Origin: Calocera cornea HHB12733
Taxonomy: Eukaryota > Basidiomycota > Dacrymycetes > Dacrymycetales > Dacrymycetaceae
DNA: 46,922 nucleotides
Direction of reading: 5' to 3'
Assembly (NCBI GenBank): GCA_001632435.1
Contig: KV424114.1
Location: 1-46,922 of the forward strand
Shown: positions 1 through 9,028 of the stretch, one piece after another
How positions within the stretch are numbered: the first letter of the stretch is position 1
How the letters are laid out: each line of letters opens with the position of its first letter
The notes under the pieces: generated by a model
Told to the model about the DNA's origin: nothing
Databases searched by the model: none
The model's input: only the letters and a program-made list of their open reading frames with translations
Made by a program: the position numbers and the translations under genes

Positions 1-1150
1 ACATTCACTTCCTTCCATTTCTCGCGGAACCAGAATCCCATGTATCGAGCGACGGACATGGGGACGAAGAGAAAGGCGACGGGATCGCGCCGCACCACCT
101 TCACCAGAGCAACCTGCAAAGAAGTCAGTACCGTCGAATCGAACCAAACGGCAACGACTTACTCGGAACGGCTTGATGTTGCCGGGTGCGTTCGCCCATT
201 CGACGAGCTCGTCCTCCTCTTCGGGCATCGTGGCCAGCAAGCGGTCTAGCGCCTTCGTGTCGTAATGCTGCAAGAGTGTCAGAATCGACAATGCTCGGGG
301 ATTCGACAACGTACCGCTTTCAATTCCTCCACGTCCGTTACCTCCTCCTCGACGATACGAACCCGTTTCGGCGTTGTCGCCAGCGTCGTACTACTCGCCG
401 TGGACTGTGAATCGATGTTAGCTGTGCTCCAGAGGCGATTCCGGCGAACTTACCACAACCTTCGACGAAGCCTTCGACGGCACCGTTTCGATGTTCCCCA
501 GCTCTGGGCTGGGCGCCTGATGAAACTTAGCTAGTGCGCGCACATCACCCAGCGGGTGCGACCTACCAGAACGGACTCCGCCGCGTCGACCTTCGCCTCC
601 TGCTCCACGATCTGCACGCCGTCGCCAGGCGCGTCGACGCTGGCACGGTCGCCTTCAGCACCGTCGTCCGGGCCATCGTCGCCGTCGACATCGACATCGA
701 CGCGTTCCTTGCGCTTGGGCGTGTGACCGCCCTTCTTCCTCCACGTCGCGTCGCTCAGCTTCGTAGTCTTCGGCGGCGTGCTCGGCTGCTCGAGCTCTTC
801 GCCATCGGCGTCTTCGACCACGTCTTCGTCGAGCGCGCCAGGCTGTGCGTCCCGATCAGCGCACACGCTCGACAGGCACACCGCTCATCGACACTTACCG
901 AGGTGGTCTCGTCCGCCGCGTCTTCCCAGTCGGGGTCGTGATCTTCGTCGACGACGTCTTTCTCCGCAGACGCGTCGATCTCCTCATCGCTATCCTTCGG
1001 GCCAACCGCCGAGCCCGTCTGCGACACGGCGTCGCCGTCCGCCGCTTCAGTCGCTCCACGGGCAGCCTTCGCCTCCTTCGCCAGACGGTCCGCCTTCCTT
1101 TCCGACGCGCGAAGCGCCGCTCCAGTCAGTCGTCTGCCGCCAGTCGCCAT
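1..1150 (-). CDS. Uncharacterised charged protein, 3' end beyond the window
   Basis: I do not recognise this protein. It starts at an ATG at 1150. Exons fit 899-1150, 567-842, 454-516, 315-404, 163-267 and 1-113, with introns of 47-56 bp. Branch sites CTAAC or CTGAC are visible in three of the introns, and reading frame is kept across every junction. The first ~200 residues are low-complexity, rich in Asp, Glu and Lys and probably disordered, with a basic patch KKGGHTPKRKER. The last ~75 visible residues look folded: an acidic stretch MPEEEDELVEW, then a hydrophobic and aromatic run with FLFVPM and MGFWFREKWKEV. No stop is reached, so the C-terminus lies off the left edge. An acidic nuclear or chromatin protein is possible from composition alone. 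The acceptor of intron 2 (517 or 526) is ambiguous but both keep the frame. Confidence 0.75.
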
Positions 1151-1266
1151 TTCCGCCAGTATAGCCAGTCACAGAGTAAACCAGCAGAGCAGTCAAGTCG
1201 AGAAACCGCCCAGAGCGATGGACGTTCGAGAGCAAGACACAACACAGCGAAACGGCGAGCGCCTCC

Positions 1267-1274
1267 TATTTATA
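1267..1274 (-). promoter_or_regulatory. TATA box for the gene starting at 1150
   Basis: The minus strand reads TATAAATA here, a full TATA consensus about 117 bp upstream of the ATG at 1150. This spacing leaves room for a leader of roughly 80-90 nt. Confidence 0.55.
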
Positions 1275-1646
1275 TCGGACGCGCCCTCGAAATGCCCCCG
1301 TTAGCCGTTCCGAAGCGATGCGACCCCTATTCCCGAGTCTTCCGTCGCGCGTCGTGCCTAGGGATAGGCACAGTCATAGTCCCCCGCGGCATAGGGACGA
1401 CGCGACGCGACGCGTCAAGGTACTCAGCTGACCGAGATTTGTTTTCATTTCGAAGCCGAATCGAATCGAATCGAGGCACGCAACAGCTCCCAGACGAGGC
1501 CAGTTTGGATGCGGGCAACGAATACAGAGTCCCCCGCGGCCAGAAAATTACTGAGAATCGACGACCGAGGGCAAATCGACGCCGTGAAAGCCAGGAGAAT
1601 GGTAGGCGACACTAGGGAATATTCGGTACAAAACGGAATTCGACGA

Positions 1647-1727
1647 GCGTATCGATGATTCGACGGAAAGTCGATTACAAATCGAAGCGCGTATCGACGA
1701 TTCGATGAAGGACCGATTACAAATCGA
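1647..1727. repeat. Tandem direct repeat, two 39 bp units
   Basis: Units at 1647-1685 and 1689-1727 both begin GCGTATCGAYGATTCGA and end CGATTACAAATCGA, separated by 3 bp (period 42). They differ by a few substitutions in the middle. Confidence 0.75.
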
Positions 1728-1744
1728 TGAGAAGTTAGGGACGC

Positions 1745-1784
1745 GAATAGGGGTCCGGGTTATCGATTCATCGGACCCCTATTC
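1745..1784. repeat. Perfect 13 bp inverted repeat
   Basis: GAATAGGGGTCCG at 1745-1757 is matched by its exact reverse complement at 1772-1784, with a 14 nt loop containing ATCGAT. It could form a strong hairpin or be a dimeric protein-binding site. Confidence 0.8.
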
Positions 1785-1890
1785 ATCAAAACCCTATAGG
1801 GACCTTCGGGCGCAGCCTCGAAAGGGGGATTTGATCTTCTCCCTCGACCGTCACCGTCTCGCTCCCTCGCCCGTATACCTCGCTCGCGAA

Positions 1891-2238
1891 ATGGAGAATT
1901 CGTCCACCGATTCGTCGCCCGATGCGCTCGCGATCGCGCGTACGCTTACGCCTACGCCTACGCCTACCGTTACGACTGTGAACGCGGGCCGCCGTACGCC
2001 CCTGCCTCGCGCGCTCCCGCTCATATGCGCATCCCTCGTCCTCGGTCACCTTGCGCTGAGCGACTATCGAACGACCGATCCGACGAACCTTCGGTCGATG
2101 GCCTTCCCGTCCGCTGGCGCTGGCAACGCCCCCGGCGCAGTTTCGATCGGATCCGCCGTTACGCGCAACGGCCAGAGGACCGATTCAACGACCGAATCGA
2201 CCGCGACCGTGAAGAAAGACCCCTCGGCATCGCTCTAG
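1891..2238 (+). CDS. Doubtful small ORF, about 115 aa
   Basis: An ATG at 1891 opens a 115-codon frame rich in Ser, Thr, Ala and Pro, with a TPTPTPT run and one short hydrophobic patch. The patch is too weak for a confident membrane segment. No domain is recognised and no splice signals are needed. Codon use does not stand out from the GC-rich background, so it may be spurious. Confidence 0.2.
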   Translation: MENSSTDSSPDALAIARTLTPTPTPTVTTVNAGRRTPLPRALPLICASLVLGHLALSDYRTTDPTNLRSMAFPSAGAGNAPGAVSIGSAVTRNGQRTDSTTESTATVKKDPSASL

Positions 2239-2771
2239 ATGACTGAGGACAGTCATTCGATGAGTCCCCCGCGGATGTGCTGCTAGAAAGGTAGTAGAGG
2301 CAGTATCGATAGCAATGGATTCTTTTCTTTTCTTTCGTATCGAAGCAATCGACGCTTCGAATCGTCGATACTGTCGGGTTCGGCGCACGCTGGCCCGCAC
2401 GGTCTTCGATTCGGACCTTCGGTATGCCGATCGGGCACAGCCCGTAGTATAGAAGTCATTCCATACGCCTTCGGGCCCCAATGCGATCTCTTTCCCCTAC
2501 GACCTCGTCGCTTACTGTGTGCGCTCGTCGGCCATTCGAGGCCTCGAATCGATTCGACATCGACATATATATTACTATCTACTACATTGATTCGACGTAA
2601 CTATCGATCAGTGCCCCTCCCAGCGCCTCGCAGCCTACAGCCCGATATAGGGTATAGGTACACCACAGTCGACTTTGCGAGCGCTGCCTTGGTGATACGC
2701 TACTGATGCTTGCGTTATACACCTCAGCTGAATCCCGGATCAGCAATCTACTATGGAGGACCCAGGTTTGT

Positions 2772-3107
2772 TTACTCACATCTGCGATCCCCAATACCTG
2801 GGCTCTCACGACGTTCTCGCCCTTCCTCCCATTTCTCGGCAAGAAGTCCTCTCATGCGATCGATGTAGGTGGCATCACTTTCATCTTTCCATTGTTCGAA
2901 CTCCGGTACGAAGGGTGCAGTTGCTGCCTTGACATAGCGACTTATAGTCGTAGTACTTTTGTGCATCAAGGTTGCAATCTCGTGAGTAGTCAATCCGAGT
3001 AGCCCCATGTGCTGGATCGTGGCGATCTCGCTTGGCGTGAGATGCTTTCCATCCGGCCATGTCTCCTTGTATGGAGATCTGATAGGGGTCGACCGGCGAG
3101 AGTACAT
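2772..3107 (-). CDS. Small HTH protein, short member of the window's HTH/PE-motif family
   Basis: Single-exon 111-residue protein. Residues 23-60 form a transposase- or sigma-like helix-turn-helix: LTPSEIATIQ, then a turn at GLLGLT, then a recognition helix TTTISRYVK. Residues 66-84 carry a motif shared with the genes at 4021-5048 and 33257-34598: PEF, six residues on ES, then Y and RM. Unlike those two, this copy ends soon after the motif and has no C-terminal SAM-like domain, so it is a short or truncated paralogue. I chose the ATG at 3107 because a TATATA at 3183-3188 lies at a sensible distance; longer in-frame extensions lack a supported start. A DNA-binding role is inferred from the HTH. 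Target and partners are unknown. Confidence 0.65.
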   Translation of the reverse strand: MYSRRSTPIRSPYKETWPDGKHLTPSEIATIQHMGLLGLTTHEIATLMHKSTTTISRYVKAATAPFVPEFEQWKDESDATYIDRMRGLLAEKWEEGRERRESPGIGDRRCE

Positions 3108-3182
3108 TGATACCGATGGAGAGCGGGAGGGTCGAGGCTGGGTCGAGGGGAATTTTGGTAAGCTCGTCCTCGAGGGTTCAAG

Positions 3183-3188
3183 TATATA
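3183..3188 (-). promoter_or_regulatory. TATA-like box for the HTH gene at 2772-3107
   Basis: TATATA lies 76-81 bp upstream of the ATG at 3107, which supports that start. Confidence 0.4.
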
Positions 3189-4020
3189 GAAATGGACTGA
3201 AAGTATCGACACACTGGTCAAGACGCCGATCTTGCTGCTGTTCGCACAGCCTTGAATGTCCGGTGAAGACTAACAACGGGCTACACAGGTTGCTGGTAAC
3301 ACACGATTGAGTGGGAGAAAGCACCGTGGCTCGTGAGGCGCACTACGGTCTTATCAGTCAACTAATCGGTGCTTGCATTGTTCAACAACCAATAGATAGG
3401 TGCACCGATGCACACGGACCAGAGGGAGATACACGCGGAGCAGGTGCTAGGAAGGATGATTAAGGTTGCGAGTCGATGTGTGGCACCTAAGGAAGACGGT
3501 CATCCGTATTGCCGCTCATTCAATGGTCGTGAGGCACCAAGTTTCCCGTCGTCTCCGATGCACCGAGAGAAGCGCCAAGTGCAATGGGAAAAGTCGATGC
3601 CATGGGCAAAGAGTAGGCAACAACTCTGAGTAAAGCGCTGTACAAAGGGACAGAGTATGCACGGAGGAAACGGAGAAACCAGGTATCATAGAGACCCTAA
3701 CAGCCATCAATGGAAGCGCAGTTCCATCAGAAGAAAGAAGGAGGACAGGAACTCGAAACTCTGCCTCCGACGAGGGACTGTTGCCCTCGTACCAATCGCG
3801 ATTAGGATTACAACAAGAGTGGGAGGGAGAGGAATACTGCGCGGCTACATTGTAAGAACAGCGTCCTTATTTTGACGGCAAATAACTAGAAGCAGGGCAG
3901 CGAGCGCTACTTGCTGAAACAAATTGTTGAGCTTTCGTGCGGTGAGCGGGGCGAGGGAAAGTGTGGGGTTTGCCGAAGTTTAAACTCGTAAGCAGTGCAG
4001 GAAAGATCTGCGCACGCTAC
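3189..4020. other. Intergenic, no gene seen
   Basis: Only short overlapping frames without domains or matched splice sites. It separates the two left-hand HTH-family genes and would include the upstream region of the gene at 2772-3107. Confidence 0.5.
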
Positions 4021-5048
4021 CTAAGGATTTTTGGCGCACCACCAACCATCCGCTCCCAACACAATGGACCTCACCATTGTGACAGGAGCAACGGTCTTGG
4101 GCAACGCATCGCAGAAGACTTCCCACTGAAATGCGGTACCACCGCGCGCCAGGAACTGTGAATGAAACATCGGAGTACCTGAAAGCTTTGCCAATCGTTG
4201 AATTTGCTTGATGCTCTCAATTCCCAGGCCGAGAAAGACGTCCTCCAGATCGGCGAGGTCATTATTGAACAGCCATTCCTTGAGATCATCAGTAGCGTAA
4301 CGCTGTAGTTTTGGACTGTGTGCGGGTTTATCGGGGATCGGGTCGATGAGCATCGGTTCGGTGCTACTGCAATGTCAGACTCAGCATTGGGGTTCAGAAG
4401 ACTGATGACCAGCGACTTACTTAGGTCTGAAGACGTCAGAAAGAGACACGGTGTCGAAAGTGTGGGACATCGACGTATGTCACATCGAGCTCTTCAAATA
4501 CCCCTTGATGGATGGGGTGCTGGTGATGGCCTCCTCGGGAACGAGGGTTTTCTCCCTGACATCCGACGAGTCGAGCGTAGCATAATCTTCAGGTATAAGA
4601 GTTTGCTCTCTGTCGTCGTCTGTCGAAGAATAAATGTCAGCATTGGGTCCGACGCACTCATTTCCATAGCATTACAGTGCACTTGGGCGGTTCGTCTGGC
4701 GAATGCGACCCGCATCCTGGGCACCATCCTGCTCTCCGCAGCGCGAGCCCTGGGTTCCGCATAGCGGCGCGTCTCATTTTGCTGGTCTTTGGGGAGCATG
4801 TCGATCATCCTGCTGGTGTAGTCAGGGAGTGACTCTCCTGCTTGCCGGAGGTACTCTGGCTGAATGTACTTCGAATCGATCTTGACATCGTCACCGTGCG
4901 TGTTTCTTCGAGCAGCGAGTACGGTGGCAGAGCACCTGCCAAATAGAGCCGCAACATCCGTCTTCCGAAATATTCCGTTTAGGATGTCGTGCACATAGCG
5001 AATGGAGGCGCGTTCTTCTTTAGTGCTTTTAGTACCTTTGGCGGGCAT
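4021..5048 (-). CDS. HTH/PE-motif plus SAM-like domain protein
   Basis: About 270 residues from the ATG at 5048. Residues 9-47 form an HTH-like region (TKEERASIRY ... KTDVAALF ... ATVLAARR). Residues 64-81 carry the family signature PEY, six residues on ES, then Y and RM, in exact register with the gene at 2772-3107. After an acidic linker the last exon (about 4021-4341) encodes a compact helical domain opening with DDLKEWL. This matches the C-terminus of the gene at 33257-34598 and looks like a SAM or SAM-like fold. Introns: one near 4630-4685 (a 38 or 56 bp form both keep frame), then a pair around a likely 6-nt microexon near 4420-4430. The stop TAG is at 4021. Function is unknown; I infer a nuclear DNA-binding protein that oligomerises through the C-terminal domain. 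Confidence 0.7.
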
Positions 5049-6360
5049 TGTCGCGTGGAATGCTGGAGGCTGGGGAGGCTTGAGGTGGCGAATCAGGTTG
5101 TGCGCTGATGGGGAGCCGTGCACTATCCAGCAATGTATTTATCTCTCCCCGAGTCCCATATGAATGGTGCCGCTGTCATAGTTCCTTTCCGGGACGATGT
5201 CTAGCAAGATCATGTGTATGAAGCAGTGCTTATTGACAGCTCTTCTTCCTGCGCAGTTGGGGGAAGGGAGCAGCTCGCAGATTTTTGAAGTCATCCTGAC
5301 AATGATGCGCTGGCAGCGGAACGCTGCTGCAAGCATACTAGACAGGGGTATGCAGTGCGGTATGAGAGTCGAATAATAGCTCGGTCGCGGAGTGCATCGC
5401 ACTCTGTCTCCGCGAGAAGAGAGAGCTCTTGCGCTAGAAGCTCTCGGGATTGCGCTCAGCAGCGGGAGAGGGAGAAGGGTAGCGGAAGGAATTCCCGGTC
5501 CTGCAGAGGCCGGGCAGCGCGGGGAAAGGTCCGGGGTGTCGGGCCCCGGCCGCAAGTGGAAGATAGCCGTCGACGCCTTATTTGGGCACCTGTCAATACC
5601 AGGGCCCGCCAAAGCCTCCTGCCGGGAGGAAGACGCACCGGCCGGACAGGGTCATTCCCATGGTTGCGATATGCATAGCAGGCGGTCCGGAGATAAGTAG
5701 CGGGTAAGTCCACCTGTGCAGATAAGAGTTGGTCAGGGTAGAGAGGTTCGGGGTGATGGTCGGGACATAGCGGTCGGCGACTGTAACGTCTGTGACAATA
5801 ATAAGTCACCAAGGCATGCCGTTTGGATTGCCGTTTGGGTTGTCAGAGTATGTCGATTGTTAGACTATCTTGAGCAGAGCGAAGCAGTCATCCGAGCCAG
5901 CAATAGCCACCTATCGAGAGTCTCTGAAGAAAAGCAGCACAGAGCATGTCCACGCCGGACCAAGAAGGGGCAGTGTATCCTGCTTGCAACGCAGAATTGA
6001 CTGCGCAAAAAATGCCGTGTCAGGCCCTTGGAGCGCAGCCTTCAAAACAGGCGCTCAGTACAGCCAAGCACTTGCATATTGCCAGTTGTTCCTGTCGATG
6101 ACGAGCATCTGCCTGACAATATAGACAGCATTGAACGAAGCCTAAGTTAGACCAGACATTTGACCTGAAAAGTCTTCAAGATAGCGAGTGACGCGGAGCG
6201 GGAGCGGCCCGTCAGGACCTCGCGGTGTTGGTGACGTCAGACAGTCGACGCGACTTGTCTCCCCCTGACGCGCTTTCGTCGGCAACCATGTCGAACTCAG
6301 CCGTATTAATGGCTTCGACTAACACCATAATTTCAACGCTCATGTGCAGATAGCAAGGCT
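5049..6360. other. Intergenic between divergent genes, no gene seen
   Basis: A TATA-like GATAAATAC on the minus strand near 5132-5141 fits the gene starting at 5048. Frames at 5139-5700 on both strands are GC-rich, lack an ATG or domain, and do not splice into anything recognisable. The last ~150 bp would be promoter and leader of the phospholipase-like gene. Confidence 0.5.
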
Positions 6361-8862
6361 ATGACGGGCCTTGCGAAACCTGCGAAAGAGGCTACGAACA
6401 ACGACAACAGCCAGGAACGTGCCTGGCTCGCTGCAGGCGGGAAGCATCGAAATGCAAAACACAAAGACGCGGAGAAGGACAACAATGCGCCCGACCGCGG
6501 TAGCGACAAGGACAAGGGCGATCGTAATAATGACGGCAATGTCGACTACTCAATATCCGGATCGCAGAAGGGGGAAAGCAAAAGACGCTGGCGCATTCCG
6601 TTCAAGCGCCTGGCGGGGAGGGGGCAACGGCGCGTGTCCGCCTACCAACTCGTAACGGACGACAAGCAAGTGTCGGGGCCGAGGTTGGCATTGCACCCCG
6701 AGCTGGAGTGGGATGCCACGCTCCGGTGTGTCTCCTCCCATATGTGCGTTATGCCAAGCTAATGTATGCGCGTAGTCGGAGCAACGACCTGCACGCGGAC
6801 GAGACCGCATACATCACTCGCAGGCAGCGACGAATAGCCGACACTGGAGCTCTCAAGGCGTTCCTGGGTCTGCCGGAGGACGAGGAGATACATCCGGAAG
6901 ACGTACCTGTCGTCGGGCTTGGTGGCAGCGGAGGAGGATACCGATCGCACCTGTAGGTTGTCTTGTCCTGGCACGCACATCCGTGTAATGGCGCTAATGA
7001 GAGGCAGTGGGTTCATCGCTACCTTCCAAGCCGCAAAAGAGCACGGTTTCTGGGACCTCATCAGCTACATGGCCGGTGTGAGTGCCGCTTGCTGGACAAT
7101 AGCCGGTGCGCCTTCCCAGCCCGTCCTGCTTTACGCCTCTGACACCCACCCATAGCCTACCTGACATTCGCAAACCGGGATGCGGACCTTCTCCTCGCAC
7201 ACTTCGCAACGAACGCCGGGGTGCACCCTCTCTCACCTCGTGCCTTCCGGGCCGTTATGGCCTCGCCAAGAGGCTCAGACTTCATATTCGCACCGCTTGC
7301 CTCGAAAGTCCGGAAGGGGCTCAGGCTGGCTCTGATGGACCTGTGGAGCACGCTCAGTACGAGCTATATGTGGTTGCCGGTGGAAGGGAATAAGGAAGCT
7401 GAGGATGGGGTTAGGTTGAGGGAGGAGTGGATGCAGTGGTCCAAAGGTGCGTTTGCTGCTCCAAACTCTGATCCGAGCTGATATGGGATGAAGTATGGGA
7501 GCGCTCTGGGATCAGAGAGGCCGAGGAACCATTTCCTATCCTCACGTCCGTGCGGCACGTCATCCCCTGGAACACGCATACGATCCGCCGTCTCTGGCGG
7601 TACGCCACTCGCTTCCTGCGGCCCGTGCCAATACGGCACGCGATCGAACGCGAGGCCGCGCGGCACCACGCATGGTATCAGTGGTGGGAGTTCAACGCGC
7701 TGGAGGTGGGGAGCGACGAGATGGAAGGGTGGGTGCCTGCTTGGGCGTTCGGCCGCAAGTTCCGTAACGGCCAAGCGACAGAACGCAGCGTCGAGCTCCC
7801 TCTGTCGCTCATTCTCGGCCCGGCGACCTCGGCGCCGTCTGCGCCGCTCGTCGACCAGCTCGCGACCATCGCCCGCCATCTTCCGGAGGGGATCGTGGGA
7901 CGCACGATCCACCGCGCCGGGGCGAGCATCATGCGCCGTGTGCCTGCCGAAGCCGAGCGGTTCGGGAACAAGCACCCGCTGCATCCGGGGCAACTGCACA
8001 ACCCGTTCTTCCTCACTCCAAAGAAAGCGCGGCCGGCGATGGGGGATGAAAAGACTGGCAAGATCGCTCTCATGGACGCCGGTCTGGACAACAACATGCC
8101 GATGCAGCCTTTCATGCACCCGAGCAGAGAGGTCGACGTGCTCATCAACATCGACTTTTCGAGCGACGTCCAGCAGGACACGGCCATGGCGCGCCTGCGT
8201 AACTTTTGCAGAGGGAGAGGGCTCGAGTTGAAGGACAGGAATCCTCTGCCGTCCCTGGGCGACGTGGCTCGGGACGAGAAAGGAGACCCGACGACGCTCA
8301 CGGCTGAGCAGATCGAGGAGCGCTTCAAGGGCCGGTATGCGCAGATATTGGACGCAGTGCCGATGTGGGAGGGGCATATGGGCTGGCCGCCGCAGGAAGG
8401 CTGGTATTATACGGATGGAGGCATTGGAAGGGGGACGATCTTGTGTAATGAAAAGTAGGTAAATGTCCTCCGCCGTGGTTCTGCCGCTGACAGATGCATT
8501 TGCAGGGATCAGCCGCAAGCCCGGAGAGGCATGCTACTCGTCTATGCTCCGCTTATTCCGAACAGGGTACACCCAGACTTCGATCCTTCGGTAAGTTGTC
8601 GGTATTCCTCAGCTTCGGCTTCCTAACGAGTACACAGAGCGCCTCTTTCTCCGACTCGTACAACCTTGTCTGGACGCCCGAGCAAGTATATACCATCGCC
8701 GAGACGCAACGGGCGAACATCGCCAACGCCCTGCCCGCGATCCGGGAGGCGCTCAGAGAAGTGTATGAGCGGAAGAAGCGGGAACGGCTGGAGCGCGAGA
8801 AGACGACTGGTGTATCCTTGGGCAAGGGCATAGGAGAGACCTTGGGCTTGCATTCATCTTGA
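6361..8862 (+). CDS. Cytosolic phospholipase A2-like patatin-fold lipase
   Basis: Predicted 733 aa from seven exons: 6361-6725, 6776-6952, 7008-7105, 7156-7446, 7494-8454, 8506-8590 and 8638-8862. All introns are 47-55 bp and all junctions keep frame. The cPLA2/lysophospholipase catalytic core is clear: glycine-rich oxyanion loop GGSGGGYR (171-178), nucleophile elbow GVSAACW with Ser206, and the second dyad residue Asp505 in LMDAGLDNNMP. The family acts on glycerophospholipid acyl esters. The N-terminal ~85 residues are Lys/Asp/Asn-rich and probably disordered; no C2 domain, signal peptide or membrane segment is seen, so a cytosolic enzyme is likely. In many relatives the oxyanion loop continues AM and the elbow is GVSGS; here they read SH and GVSAA. 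It converges on ADE2, leaving 166 bp between stops. An upstream non-coding exon is possible. Confidence 0.85.
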
Positions 8863-9028
8863 GATATTCTACTATAATCCTCATGGGCGATACCCCAGCC
8901 TTAGCATACTACCCGCATTCACGACGCTTACCCCAGCTGTATTATCTAGTCTTGCACATGCCATCTAATGCTAATAACGATAAACCATGACAAGCGTTGC
9001 TCTGACCGCCTGGTCTCAAAGCAATGTA

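Larger units (their letters stand above)
1275..2771. other. Repeat-rich TCGA-dense intergenic stretch
   Basis: No convincing gene is seen. The stretch is dense in TCGA/ATCGAT words. It holds a 12-mer AGTCCCCCGCGG at 1378, 1528 and 2263, a tandem 39 bp repeat, a perfect inverted repeat and a short TACGCC run near 1946-1965. A plus-strand ORF at 1891-2238 is listed separately as doubtful. Confidence 0.6.

Noticed and set aside
100..165. GGTTCGATTC-like tRNA B-box
   Set aside because: It lies inside an intron of the left-edge gene and has no acceptor stem, D-arm or A-box around it.
5139..5700. Overlapping frames on both strands upstream of the phospholipase-like gene
   Set aside because: None has a proper ATG; GC-rich low complexity; one resembled the HTH family in its first residues but lacked the PE signature.
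7364..8518. 384-codon minus-strand frame opposite the phospholipase-like gene
   Set aside because: Lies exactly over conserved catalytic exons on the other strand, with typical shadow composition.
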